Assembly (NCBI GenBank): GCA_942159475.1
Contig: OW804094.1
Span: forward strand, 17,568,067 to 17,632,066
Length of the DNA: 64,000 nucleotides
Origin: Sthenelais limicola
Taxonomy: Eukaryota > Annelida > Polychaeta > Phyllodocida > Sigalionidae
Direction: 5' to 3'
The position numbers and the translations under genes were made by a program. Each line of letters begins with the position of its first letter. The stretch's first letter is position 1. The notes under the pieces were generated by a model. It was not told the origin of the DNA. It saw only the letters and a list, made by a program, of their open reading frames with translations, and ran no database searches. Of the stretch, positions 34,578 to 46,228 are shown piece after piece.

Positions 34578-34813
34578 GGGTCAGGTCGTCAGAAAATGTA
34601 CAATTCACCTTCACTAATGTTCTCAAATATCCCAAATGTACGACAGAAATGTGGTTTAAAAAACAGCTCAACGAAAACAAACTAATTGTCTGAGTCAAGG
34701 CAATACCAATATATACCCAGATATGCCTGGTATTTATCATTTATCAGCCTAAATTACCAGAATTTTATAAATGTAAAGGACTGCCGATTGTACATTTCTA
34801 GGCGATCTGACCC
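34578..34813 (-). mobile_element. M1 MITE copy, variant ends
   Basis: The left end is GGGTCAGGTCGTCAG and the right CTAGGCGATCTGACCC. GTAT is duplicated on both sides. Confidence 0.83.
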
Positions 34814-34967
34814 GTATACATACATGTATGCATGGGTCAGGCATTTTAGATACGTACAATCTGGTATGAGACACTTTTGTTAATTTTACAAAATTCAGGA
34901 ATGAAAACGACAATTTGGGAATATTTATAAATTATATAATTAATGCTACATCTTTTCATTTGAACGG

Positions 34968-35200
34968 TCCTGGGTAAGACCTTAAAGTGCCTGGTCCTGG
35001 GTAAGACCTTAAAGTGCCTGGTCCTGGGTAAGACCTTAAAGGGCCTTTCTGTCTCTTTTCTCTGTCTCTCTCTTCCTTCTTCTCTATCTCTATCTCCTGG
35101 GTATGATCATAAACTGCCTCCCTCTCACCTCTCCCGCCCTTGATATAACACTTCAAAGGGTTGATAAGGGTGTAAAGCAACCAATCTCACTCACTCACTC
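34968..35200 (+). mobile_element. CTCACT-tailed short element with triplicated 27-bp head
   Basis: Three direct copies of TGGTCCTGGGTAAGACCTTA(AAGTGCC) stand before the same pyrimidine-rich, core and tail modules found at 31966. The 27-bp head triplication is private to this copy. Confidence 0.72.
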
Positions 35201-36642
35201 TTTTCCCTTGATTGGGAAAACCAAAGGTCTTGTTGTAGAATTGTTATTGGAAGGGCTTTGGAGTTTGTAGCGCTACACACCATTATGCAGAAATAGCATT
35301 ATATCATGTTGAGCTTAGAATGTGTCCAGAGAGCGTGCGGATCTAGACACTCCCTAATTGGCATATCATAGAAATAGATCGCTGATGCAAGATATACTTT
35401 TATGATTAATTTGAATCATTGAATCGCCTGCGGTTAACACAGGGGCCTTTAAAAATTTATATCTTTCCCATTCTGCTCAATTACCATGAGGAGAATTGGG
35501 GTATTAAAGTAAACCTGAAACGCGATGAATCAATGGGTATGCATAGTGTTTTTATGATGCATGTTTTTTATAGCCAGTCTCATTGGGCAAATGGTTAGAG
35601 CGTTAGACTTCCAAAAGGAACATTGTGAGTTCAAGTCCCAGAGCAAACAGCTTTTTTAACATTTGTCTCATTTTCAAGTCATTTTTTTAAAGAAATTCAC
35701 TATAATATCTTCACATCTGGGGCTCGGTTTTCTTTTAAACTCACATATTTAGTTTTTGATGTCATTCCCTTTCGATTGGTGAAAGAATTAGATCGAATCA
35801 AGTGAGAAAAGTGATTTAAATATGGTTCTTGGACCAGAGCTTTGGGTGGGAGTACTAAGCTTGTGTTTATTTTTCGCTTGTGTCCATGACTTGTCAAGTG
35901 CTTTCTATTACATGCATGCTTGTGTTTTGATGGCCACATGCAGACATGAATAACCTGCCGGACCGCGGTCCTTGACCATTGAAAGACATGTCGGACCCGT
36001 GAAACTGAAGTTTCACCAGTCCGACTGTCCAGTGAAAAAGGTCTATGAAATGTTGGAGAAACATTTGGAGGACCGGTGAAACCTTTGGAGGACTGGTGAA
36101 ACCTTTGGAGGACTGGTGAAAGTTTTCGCCATGTCTGCTTTGTCTATATATGGGCCTGTTCTTTAAAACATAGAATACAGGACTTCACTTTACATTTGGA
36201 CTCATCTTAGATCATCCAAGCTGCTTGGCACAGAGACCCAAAGAGAGCCTTCCCAATTCAGCATTGTATTTTATCAATAAGACTTGGGGATAGGGAACTA
36301 TCGAACAAGGCTCATGTCTTCCAGTGTATGCCTCTTTTGAAAAAAAATGTAATGCCAAGCCGGAATACTTAAGTATTCTCCATGTTTTATCATAATTGCT
36401 TATCTATAAAGTTGAAAAATTGTGTCATGTACCCAATTTTTCAACCTTAGTCAGCCTGACTCATAGGCCAATATATAGGTTCTTGATAGGGATAAAAAAT
36501 AACACAGAGCTTTAGTAAGGAGCCAAAAATAAGACCTAAAGTAAGCAGAGGATAGAAATGCTGCCAAACTTACACCACCCACACACCTGTTAGGGGATTG
36601 GGGAAAACTGCCTATTCACTGGTCACCTGCACCTTTATACAT
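35201..36642. other. Mostly unique intron sequence
   Basis: It contains the tRNA-like sequence at 35583. Near 35939-36138 there is a GCAGACATG...CATGTCTGC pair enclosing a 19-bp direct repeat (CCTTTGGAGGACTGGTGAAA). Otherwise nothing was recognised. Confidence 0.4.
35583..35652 (+). pseudogene. Degenerate tRNA-like sequence (Gly-TCC-like anticodon loop)
   Basis: GGGCAAATGGTTAGAGCG resembles a D arm and A box. TTAGACTTCCAA gives an anticodon loop with TCC. GAGTTCAAGTCCC is a good B box and T arm. The 3' side of the anticodon stem does not pair and the acceptor stem is poor. It is a tRNA pseudogene or SINE head rather than a working tRNA. Confidence 0.4.
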
Positions 36643-36880
36643 GGATAAGATTTTCAGAAAATGTACAATTGGCCTTCATCAATCCTCTCAAATAACCCAA
36701 ATTTAAGACGAAAATCAGGTTCAAAATACAGTTCGACACAACCAGACTAGACAGATTTATTGAATGAATACTATACAGAATACATTTAGATGTATATATA
36801 ATCTATCCCTTTTTACTCAAATTTAGCAGAATTTGAGAGATGTAGAAGTGTAGATTGTGTATTTTCTAAAAATCTGACCT
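36643..36880 (-). mobile_element. M1 MITE copy
   Basis: The left end is GGATAAGATTTTCAG and the right CTAAAAATCTGACCT. ACAT is duplicated on both sides. Confidence 0.83.
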
Positions 36881-37072
36881 ACATAGGACAACAAGCATTC
36901 AGACAACTATCAACTGATATTCTGGTAGCTTACGACACACTTTGAACACTACTGCTTTACATCATTAAAAAAGGTCATTTAATGATGTATTGAAATTATT
37001 CAATAAGATTGCTTATTGTCTAAATGAAAGAAAAGGTAAATTTGGTTGTGTTGGCAACATCTTGACTAATTT

Positions 37073-37476
37073 GTGATGTGTTATCAGAAAATGAGTCACA
37101 AGTCGCATAAGTGATATCTTTGATGTGTTCTATTCACAAGATGTCTTTGTGGAAATGTTTTCATTTTTTGGGTGCTTAACTCTGTTTGTAGCATTAATAC
37201 ATGTACCAAATCTCAGGACAGTTTATTCAATATATCCATGCATTTCTTAGGTCATCTTAGAGTATATTTAGCTACTTTACTAGTAATTGTCCACCCAGAA
37301 ATATTGCAGAACTTTCCTTCAAAAATAAAAATATCATGTTTGAAATATAAAAGTACTTATCAAATGCCTTAACGTTTACCATCATTAGAATCGGCTTGAT
37401 CTCATCTTTTCAAATATGTTGATATCTCAAAATCCATTGTTTGCGACTCGTGACTCATTTTGCTGTAACACATCAC
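37073..37476 (+). mobile_element. M2 MITE copy
   Basis: It starts GTGATGTGTTATCAG and ends TGCTGTAACACATCAC; about 404 bp. Confidence 0.85.
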
Positions 37477-37625
37477 ATATGACAATTTCTCTGGTAAACT
37501 AGCCGCCCAGGTGTTAATATTCCAGATGGTGGTGTGACTGGGTTTGCAGGTTACCTGGTTGGTATAGTTATTCTGAAGTTGATTTTCTGGGTTTTAGTTA
37601 TTGGGGGCTAGTTTTCTTGTCTTAC

Positions 37626-37901
37626 AGGGCTTGAAAAAACCCATGTTTACTAGCCCGGGGCAAGTAAAAAATGTTTCTGGGCAAGTAAAATTTAATGTTA
37701 GTTGCCCGATTGGGCAAGTGAAAATCTCTACGGCGCCGATTTCAAACCCCTGTTGTGATGTCTACTTACAATGAAACAAGGTGATTTCATTTATAATTCT
37801 GCAAATAAATTTTGGCAAGTGAAAAATGATGTTGGGCAAGTAAATCTTGGCTGCCACTTGCCCAATGGGCAAGTGAAGTTGGTAGGTTTTTTTTCGAGCC
37901 C
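37626..37901. mobile_element. hAT-like MITE
   Basis: CAGGGCTTGAAAAAACC and GGTTTTTTTTCGAGCCCTG form the ends. TGTCTTAC occurs at 37618-37625 and 37902-37909, an 8-bp duplication as made by hAT transposases. The inside repeats GGGCAAGTAAA motifs in both directions. Confidence 0.65.
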
Positions 37902-37909
37902 TGTCTTAC

Positions 37910-38289
37910 CTGAACCGAAATCCATTCAAGTGCACTATGCATGCTATCAAAACTAGAATCTTTTAACCAAGGGCATATCTGTAAATAATTTAAGGTTTAC
38001 AACTTCAACACATCTAAAAATGTATCATTCATATTCTTTTAACTTAATTCGTGGAAATAGGAACAATTTACAATTGCTTAGTCTCGATTTCTAGGAATGT
38101 CAATAAGTCCCTATTTCACCAGAAGCGGGGTCTAAAAATGTTGATAGAATGCATTTAAGGTGAACTTTGAGTGACACGTTAGAAATGCCTTTCATTCTTC
38201 TCACAAGTGGAAATGACTTGTTTGTTGATTTTTTCAAATAAGAGAGATTGAAGGTTCTAACAATACCCTGAGGCAGTGCACGTGTTTAT
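37910..38289. other. No feature recognised
   Basis: AT-rich intron. Confidence 0.5.
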
Positions 38290-38523
38290 GGATCAGACTT
38301 TCAGAAAATGTACAATTGGCAGCTCTACACGTTTAGGAAATTCTGCTAAATTCTGCTAAGAAATGGTCAATACTAGGTAAATTTGAGTATATACGGCATT
38401 GCATTGATCTAGCAATCTGTTTGATTAAGTTGAACTGTATTTTGAACTTTATTTTAATCTGAAATCTGGGTTATTTGAGAAGATTGGCGAAGGTGAATTG
38501 TACATTTTCTGAAAATCTGACCC
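38290..38523 (+). mobile_element. M1 MITE copy
   Basis: The left end is GGATCAGACTTTCAG and the right CTGAAAATCTGACCC. TTAT is duplicated on both sides. Confidence 0.87.
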
Positions 38524-38552
38524 TTATGGATCAGGGCGTCGGATTGTGTACA

Positions 38553-39035
38553 ATAGGGGGATTTGCATAGCTGCCATTTTGAATCTAGATTCACATAGCG
38601 ACTAATGGTACAGTATAACATCTATAGAAGACATCCCATGTTCAGCATGGAATGTTTATCTGTGCTCTAATGTCAATATTCATATATCATACATGTACAA
38701 TAGGGGAGTTGCATGTGCCACTGCGTATGTCTGTTACAGTGTATCCTGGGATGGATTCTGTTGAAATCTGACATACAAATATTTAGCAACATTTTTATCG
38801 AAAATTGCACCAATGTTTTCACCAATATCAGAGCTTGTACAAATGAGCTATGGAAACTAAATGCATGATGGGAAAGATGTGAACTTGTGTTATGGACACA
38901 TGTAAAACCCATGGCTATTTACATGAGGTCATTGTTAGACATTCCATGTCGAACATAACATGTTTTCTATAGCTTTTAGACTGTGCCACTAGTCCCATCA
39001 ATTCCATAGGAATCAAGATTCAAATTGGCGGCTAT
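38553..39035. mobile_element. M3 elements, head-to-head composite
   Basis: A reversed right half (CAATAGGGGGATTTGCATAG...TGTCAATATTCAT) abuts a second copy that starts CAATAGGGGAGTTGCATGTG at 38698. The second copy runs to GATTCAAATTGGCGGCTATT but lacks its right terminal repeat. Confidence 0.65.
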
Positions 39036-39221
39036 TTCCGCCTTTTCTTTTGCTCAAATGAAAATTAAAGAATTGAGAAAAACGCCAAATTGTAAATATC
39101 TTGGTGCATCCTCATACAATGTATCGATCGAACCTGAGAAAGTATTTCTATATCAGGCACTTCACAAACATGAGCAATTGCACATGTACAGTTTTTCACC
39201 CAGTATATCAAAGAGATTTGA

Positions 39222-39575
39222 ACAATAAGGGAGTTGCATGTCTCACTGCGCATGTCCGTCACACTGCATGCTGGGATGGATTCTGATGAAATCTGACATA
39301 CAAATATTTGGCAAAATTTTTATCAAAAATTGCAAGAATGTCTTCACCAATATCTTAGCTTTTATAAATGATCTATGAAAACCAAATGCATGATGGGAAA
39401 TATGGTGGCTTCTGTTATGGAAACATGTATAACACATGAATATTGATATTAGAACATTGATAAATATTCAGTACTGAACATGGCATGTTTTCTATAAATT
39501 TTATACAGTACCATTGGTCCCATAATTCCATGCGAATCAAGATTCAAAATGGTGGCTATGCAAATCCCCTATTGT
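39222..39575 (+). mobile_element. M3 element, complete copy
   Basis: ACAATAAGGGAGTTGCATG at the left mirrors ATGCAAATCCCCTATTGT at the right. About 354 bp. It is used as the reference copy for M3. Confidence 0.75.
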
Positions 39576-40457
39576 CAGACAATGTACTTGACAGTTGTCA
39601 AAGAGCAGCTCTATAGGCTGAATTAAAAATAGCCCAATGATATAAGTTTCTATCAAAAAAACGTTTGATTCATATTTTCGTATTGCTTCAATATAGATTC
39701 TTAGTATTTTATTTTGTTATTTGGCTCCGTAAGTAAAGGCTTTGGGTTCAATTCCAAGACTGCTGAAAATAAAAGTAACCAAGAGTTATAATAGAATTTG
39801 GGTTTCAAAATAGATTTCAATATGTACATGAACAAGTTATCTGTTTAACTAGAAAGGATAAAAGCTATAAAGATGAAGAGCCTGATGAAAATGCATCATA
39901 CTTCTAAGATTCCTTTCATTTCTTTGATCTCTTGATCTCTCTGCTACTTCAAGCTCCCTTTTATATTTCTGAGCTAAAAGAGCTCGCTGCCTCCTTGATT
40001 GATCCAACGGTACACGGTATTCAGCCTCAAACCCTGGGCTTCACCTATATTAGATAGATGTAACAAAATGTTTAGATCTGCAGTGTGCAACATAACCCAG
40101 AGACCGACGCCCAGGTCTCCATTGAATTTGTGTCGGTCTCTGATATTGATATTAGGCTGAGTCCGACGGTCTCCATTGAACTGAACAAGTGATATTATTA
40201 TCTTGTCTAAATTTTCGTATTCTGGGTTATATTTTTAATCACTTTCGATTGGCATGAAGGCAATACTTATTATATATTAAGCTTAGTCTCTCTCTTGGGC
40301 CCGGACCTCAAATTAAACGGGACACATGAACTCATGAGGTCTATATCTGAGGAGAACCTTTTCTTATGTTAAAAGTAATAATTTCTGTGAGTTAGATCAC
40401 TTATTAATTTTATTTACTTGTTAATATTATACACCTATATTAGATGTAACAAAATGT
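39576..40457. other. No feature recognised
   Basis: Intron sequence; a GACCGACGCCCAGGTCTCCA / GGTCTCCATTGAAC local repeat at 40100-40180 is the only structure. Confidence 0.45.
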
Positions 40458-40692
40458 GGGTCAGATTGTCAGAAAATGTACAATTGGCAGATCTACATAT
40501 TTAGTAATTTCTGCTAAATTCTGCTAAAAAAATATAAATTTTGGGTATATCTGAGTATATTTGGTATTGTATTGATTTAAAGTATCAGTTCTGTTATGGT
40601 AAACTGCATTCTGACGCTTATTTTTGTCTTAAATGAGGGTTATTTGAGAGGATTAGTGAAGGTGAATTGTACATTTTCTGAAAATCTGACCC
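40458..40692 (+). mobile_element. M1 MITE copy
   Basis: The left end is GGGTCAGATTGTCAG and the right is canonical. ATGT is duplicated on both sides. Confidence 0.88.
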
Positions 40693-41068
40693 ATGTTTAG
40701 ATCTGTATGTCATTATTATTGATATCTGTATACAAATGGGTGAATCAGGATGAGCCCTATTAAAGCTGCAAACTCAGCTAACGCCGGTCCAAATCTAAAT
40801 CTTTTCTACTTTTTGTTCCATTCTTTTCCATCCCATCTAAAGGTCATTTGATCAAAATTTTGGAGGATTTTGTCCAGTTGTTATTGTTAAAACGTCCTCA
40901 ACTTAAATGCAGCAGTATATTTCAACAGCAGAATATGGATGAATTCAATCATATAAGTCATAATATGAGTCAATTTGATAAGATCTGTTCTGTTGTAATA
41001 CCTGAGAATTTAACATAACAGAAAATGACGATCCCTATAGGATATTATAGAATTTATTATAGAATTTA

Positions 41069-41078
41069 TCCCCTATAG

Positions 41079-41125
<47 letters not shown>

Positions 41126-41126
41126 G
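41069..41126 (+). repeat. (GATA)n microsatellite
   Basis: About 12 GATA/AGAT units. Confidence 0.9.
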
Positions 41127-41386
41127 CAATCTTTTATTCATCAAAAAAGAGTTCTAAAGTGATAAATAGGTTCACGGATTCTGGGAACCTCCCAGGCCTT
41201 CCTACCGTTCCCTTTGGAAAGCTATTAGACAGTTCTGATCAAATATATGTCTGCTTAAAGAATTGGAGGCTAAGCCGGAGACACTCTTTCTCATCTGTAT
41301 CATTTGTCTAAGAGCATATAACATACTATTTATGAGATATATCAGTTCTCTGATCAAGGCTGGTTCTGCTGCTGAAAATCTTGGAA

Positions 41387-41971
41387 TTTTAATATATGGC
41401 ATAAAATTCTTACTTTAATGTGAAAGTTCAATGAGAGAAAATAAACAAAAATTATGCTGAGACTGAACTAGACGTGACCCATAATGTATTATACTATAAG
41501 CATATGGGTCAGATTTTCAGAAAATGTACAATTCGCCTTCACAAATCTTCACAAATAGCCCTAATTTAAGACGAAAATCAGGTTCAAAATACAGTTTAAC
41601 ATAACCAGATTTATTGAATGAATACTATACAGAATACACTCAGATATACCTAGTATTTATCATTTTCCACTCTAATTTAGCAGAATTTGAGAGATATGTA
41701 GAACTGTAGATCTTCCATTTTCTGAAAATCTGACCCATATAGCAGGTAACATGGGAGGACTGTGTGTCGGTTGGTTTACTGCTTTTTTTTTAAAAATTTT
41801 AATATATGGCCTAAAATCCTTACTTTAATGTGAAAGTTCAATGAGAGAAAATAAAATATAATTATGATGAGACTGAACTAGATGTGACCCATAATGTATT
41901 ATACTAAAGGTATATAGCAGGTAAGATGGGAGGACTGAGTGTCTGTAACTGGAATGGTTGGTTTACTGCTT
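41387..41971 (+). repeat. Tandem duplication of a host segment, one unit carrying M1
   Basis: Unit A (41387-41505 plus 41737-41790) and unit B (about 41797-41971) share TTTTAATATATGGC, CTTACTTTAATGTGAAAGTT, GACCCATAATGTATTATACT and ATATAGCAGGTAA. Unit A is interrupted by M1 and unit B is not. Confidence 0.85.
41506..41736 (-). mobile_element. M1 MITE copy with empty-site paralogue
   Basis: Canonical ends with ATAT on both sides. The paralogous unit 0.4 kb downstream has a single ATAT (41912-41915) at the same place and no element. Confidence 0.92.
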
Positions 41972-42727
41972 TATCACACACGTGTAAAGTGTTTCATTGA
42001 GTACCTGATGATGGAGATGTAGGGTGGAGTGCGTCAGAGGTTATATGATCTTTACTATCTGTATATGGTCTCTACTCTATGAATAGGAATAAAAAGGTGA
42101 AGGCGCACACTTTTATCTTTGAATGGGAATTTCAGTGGTTGCTGATGTTTGTTGATGGATCCACGATGCTGGCGAATAGGATAAATCATGTTTATTTATT
42201 TTATTTTCCTAAAATTTTGGAAATGACACGCACATTGGAGATAGTCCATGCCACATGGTTGATTTCTTTTCATTATTTCATTTAAGGCCGATCCTTATAA
42301 CATATATAATAATATAAATAAGAGCCAGTATCCTACCCTGATGTTTTCACGAGTTGCCTCGAAAAGAAGTAATATTTAGCATAGAACTAAGACAAAAATG
42401 AAAACAAATTTCATACGACAAGAACGATTCTCATTTTCTCCTCCAAATTCTCAAGTGAAAAACTAGTCTAAATCGTAGGAGCCAAACATACACAATAAAA
42501 ATAAAAGAACTATATATAACTTATAAGGACCACCGTATTAGCCATAATTAAATAATTAAGACAAAGTGAAATATACACTTTAATCAATGAATGATAACAT
42601 TCTTAATGAGGTGAAAATCTGTTCCATTAATTGTATCAGCTTTAGTTGCTTTAATATGATTATGATATCAATTTCCTATTCCCTTTACATGAGCCCCGTT
42701 TTGAAAATTTGATAAAGTCTAAATAAT
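41972..42727. other. No feature recognised
   Basis: AT-rich intron. Confidence 0.5.
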
Positions 42728-42894
42728 TATGTCAGAGGAAGTCTAATCGGTTTCCTGGCCTATTACTTGGCTTTTTAATGGGAATATAATACCATTTTGC
42801 GGTCTTTGATGGAATTATAATGACACTTTGTGATTTAAGGCGAGAGGCTTTCCCTCCATTTGAAGGGACACTATCATCTTTGGGCCTAGACTAG
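42728..42894. mobile_element. M4 element, partial
   Basis: AAGTCTAATCGGTTTCCTGG, then TTAAGGCGAGAGGCTTTCCC, ending CTTTGGGCCTAGACT. The left terminal repeat is missing. Confidence 0.6.
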
Positions 42895-43350
42895 AGGTTT
42901 CATTTTACCTATTCTGTTGGCCTTGGGTGGCCCTATAGGTGCAAGGATGGTGTCTTACATGTTTACTAAAAAACATAACCAAAAGCTAAGAAGTCCCAAC
43001 AGACAGAAAAGGTAGAGGATTGATTTCTCCAGATAATTTATAATGGACAGATTTATCCCGGTTCATGTAAGAAATTCCCTTTAATCCCGCGTCCCCTGGA
43101 GGGTGGAGCATTGTGTGGATAATCCCAGTTGATCCTTTAATCCCAACTCCAGCTAATTCCGCTCTTGCCTGCAGATTTGGCCTTGTAAATCACTGTTAAT
43201 ACTCCCAATAGTAACACTACAGTTAGAACAGCCCTTTTACCAAGGCTACTCTTGTCTAATACAACTCTAGCTAGTCTATATAGAAGAAAACCAATGTATC
43301 TAACCGTACGATTATTTGTCCCTGAACATTTTGAACGATCATTGTCAAAT
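42895..43350. other. No feature recognised
   Basis: Intron sequence. Confidence 0.5.
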
Positions 43351-43753
43351 GTGAGGTGTTACAGGAAAATGAGTCTCAAGTCGCAAAAATTTAATTTTGA
43401 GATACCACCATATTTGAAAAGATGAAATCAAGGCGATTCTAATGATGGTAAAGATTAGGACATTTAATTTAAGTTTGATTAATATTTTTATTTTTGAAAG
43501 AAAATTGCAATATCTCTGGATGGAAAAATTTCTAGTAAAGTAGCTAAATATACTCTATAGGATTAGCTACAAAATGCATGCATATATTTAATATACTGTC
43601 TTGAAATTTGGTACATCAATCCATACGACTGGGAACATTAGACACCCCAAAAATGATACCATTCCTAAAAAGATATCTTGTGGATAAAATACTTGGAAAA
43701 ATATCTTTATGACTTAAAATATATTTGTGACTCATTTTCCTGAAACACATCAC
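43351..43753 (-). mobile_element. M2 MITE copy
   Basis: It starts GTGAGGTGTTACAGG and ends CTGAAACACATCAC, with AAAT on both sides. Confidence 0.87.
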
Positions 43754-44723
43754 AAATAACAATCAGTTGTAATTCTTGCAGAGAACAGTATTTATTCACC
43801 CTATTACTGTTACACCTTGATAAAGGCCTTATCTTATATTACCATATCTACCTGGTTGTCTCTAGGTTCAACTTTTATAGCTGATTTAATGGGTTAGGAT
43901 AATACCATTTATCATTGTGTATTTGTGTACAACAGGGGCTTAATGTATGTTCACTGAATAATGGGATCTCTCATTACTAGAGACATAACTTAGTAGTGCA
44001 TGTATGCATGCTCTACAGCATTGGTGAATTTATGTGAAGTTGGGTCAGATTTCTGACATTCTGCCACTAGCTCCTGACGTAGTTTACTGCAATCTATTGT
44101 ATGCTGTTCTTCAGCTCTTGAGGCTGGTTTACCAGCAGACTTTTTGCCCCCTTCATTCCCGATTTTCATCTGATGTAGTACAGGGTCTCCGCGGGGCCTG
44201 GAAAAGCCTTGAATTTGCAAAAATGAATTAAAGGCCTGGAAAGTGAGCATTTTGGTTGAAGGGCCTGGAAAATCATTTTATGGACCTTGAATTCTGTTGG
44301 AATCTATTAAATGGAAATATTAACATTAACATATTAAATATAAAAACAATAAATACAACCCCCAGGTCCCGTCATTAAGGTTGAACAAAATCGAAATCTC
44401 GGGAGATCTCATCTCGTTTTAAGTCTCGTTCATAGATTTTCATTCCATTTCAAAACGGAAATGAAAACACCTGTGTCTTTTGAAACATACTTTAAAACAA
44501 AAGGAATTTTAGTTTTTAAATGAGATGGAAAATGATTTTGAAATTCAAAATGATTTTGGAAATGAAAATGATTTTCTATTTAAAAAATGAAACTTTCCAT
44601 GCGTGAGCACTCTCGTCTTCCGTACTTTAGTCCTAGAAGTGCGAATATCCTGTAGTATACTACCAACTATTCTGTGATGTTTATTAGACAACCTTTTGCA
44701 CGAGAGATTCACTATAGATAATA
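43754..44723. other. Intron sequence, low-complexity pieces
   Basis: GGCCTGGAAA occurs three times between 44198 and 44272, and AAATGATTTT-like phrases repeat near 44530-44580. No gene was seen. Confidence 0.45.
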
Positions 44724-44933
44724 GGGAGGTTCAGCAAGTCTAACCTATACGTAACCGTAAACGTATCTGTATCTCTGATATACAAAAACACGTGAAAAAG
44801 AAAATTGCAAAAAACGTAATATAACATATCAAGCAAAATATTTGCACTCACAATTTATTTTGGATACATAAAATGCGACGTAATTCACAAAAAAGTTACG
44901 GATACGGTTACGTAATTGGTTGTGGAACGTCCC
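44724..44933. mobile_element. M5 MITE, copy 2
   Basis: GGGAGGTTCAGCAAGTCTAA to GGTTGTGGAACGTCCC with the same inner GATACGG pairing as the other M5 copies. Confidence 0.65.
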
Positions 44934-45386
44934 TATTCAGGGAAAATTACTCAACACTTAGGAAAATGCAGCAAATAAATACTTTCCTGCCATACTTCTG
45001 AATGCTCCTGGAATGTCCTCTTAGCAGTCAAACAACAACGTGAGTTCAGGGATGTGCCTCGAAGTTGAATTAATGGTTTACCAACCCATTAAAAGCTTTG
45101 CTTGGAAAGGTAAACATGACTAAGTTTATAATGCATTAAACATGTACCTACCATTAAAAGGTCTCTAACCTTCAGCCAAGCCAGGCAAGGACAAGTAAAG
45201 CACGCACAGCTTTTTTAGAGCGTGATTAGGAAGTAATTACTTCTGCTATTGAACCGAAAACTTGAATCAGTATAACCGGTTAATCAATGCGTTGAAGATT
45301 CAGACCAGATTTAATCTTGGTTTCGATTAAATGTCTGTATACCGACCTGTTAAAATATTTATGATATGCAAAATTTACAGGTACAG
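44934..45386. other. No feature recognised
   Basis: Intron sequence. Confidence 0.5.
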
Positions 45387-45622
45387 GGGTCAGATCGTCA
45401 GGAAATGCACAATTCACTTTCATCAATCCTCTCAAATAACCCACATTTAAGACAAAAATAAGGTTCAAAATACTGTTTATCATAGTGCAACAGATATATT
45501 CAACCAACACAAAACCAAATATACTCAGATACACTCGCTATTCATCATTTTCTTAGCCTTATTTAACAGAATTTACTGAATCTGTGGAGCTGCTGATTGT
45601 ACATTTTCTGACGACCTGACCC
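45387..45622 (-). mobile_element. M1 MITE copy, variant ends on both sides
   Basis: The left end is GGGTCAGATCGTCAG and the right CTGACGACCTGACCC. ACAG is duplicated on both sides. Confidence 0.87.
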
Positions 45623-45689
45623 ACAGGGCAGGGTGGCAGTGGTCGCGGTGGTGGTGGGAGCAGGCGGGGGTGGGGGCGGTCCTGATGGT

Positions 45690-46140
45690 GAGTGAGTGAG
45701 TGAGATTGGTTGCTTTACGCCCTTATCAACACATTTACTATGGTTATATCATGGGCAATTAGAGCCTGAGTTTATTGTCCGAGCTGGCCCTCTAAGCCTG
45801 ACGGGAATCCTGTCGAGGCCGGAGGCCGAGACAGGTTCCCAAAGGCTTAGAGGGCCAGCGAGGACAATAAACGAAGGCTCTAATGGCTTTAGTCCCCATT
45901 GGTTGGGCTGTTTACCGGAAGTTCTCTAGGCATAGAGGGCCAGTGGGACCGGTAGTGACCACTGGCCCTCTATGCGTCTATAACGGGCCAGCTCAGACCA
46001 ACCAACGGGGACTAAAGGGCGGGAGAGCTGAGAGGGAGGCAGTTTATGATCATACCCAGGAAATAGAGACAGAAAAGGAGGAACAGAGAGACAGAGAAAA
46101 GAGACAGAAAGGCACTTTATGGTCTTGCCCAGGACCATGG
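45690..46140 (-). mobile_element. CTCACT-tailed short element, reverse copy split by an insertion
   Basis: The tail (GAGTGAGTGAGTGAGATTGG...GGTTATATC) lies at 45690-45751. The core and head (GGGCGGGAGAGCTGAGAGGG...GGTCTTGCCCAGGACC) lie at 46017-46140. The two halves are contiguous in other copies, so about 265 bp of foreign DNA has been inserted between them. Confidence 0.75.
45752..46016. mobile_element. Twin-hairpin insertion inside the CTCACT element
   Basis: It contains two consecutive long hairpins. The first pairs TTAGAGCC...TTTATTGTCC...CTGGCCCTCTAAGCC with GGCTTAGAGGGCCAG...GGACAATAAA...GGCTCTAA (about 45756-45883). The second pairs TTTAGTCCCCATTGGTTGG with CCAACCAACGGGGACTAAA, with an inner stem GCATAGAGGGCCAGTGG / CCACTGGCCCTCTATGC (about 45888-46016). 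GGGC flanks both ends and may be a short target duplication. It is a non-autonomous foldback-type element; the superfamily is unknown. Confidence 0.65.
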
Positions 46141-46228
46141 GGTCCTAATGGCACAGTGGTGGTGTGAAGTACTAGCCAACGGGGTACTGAGTTTGAACCA
46201 CACTGCAACACATATGACAACAACACCT

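Noticed and set aside
43990..44250. 86-codon minus-strand frame
   Set aside because: It contains the repeated GGCCTGGAAA phrase and no conserved motif; the plus strand is open as well.
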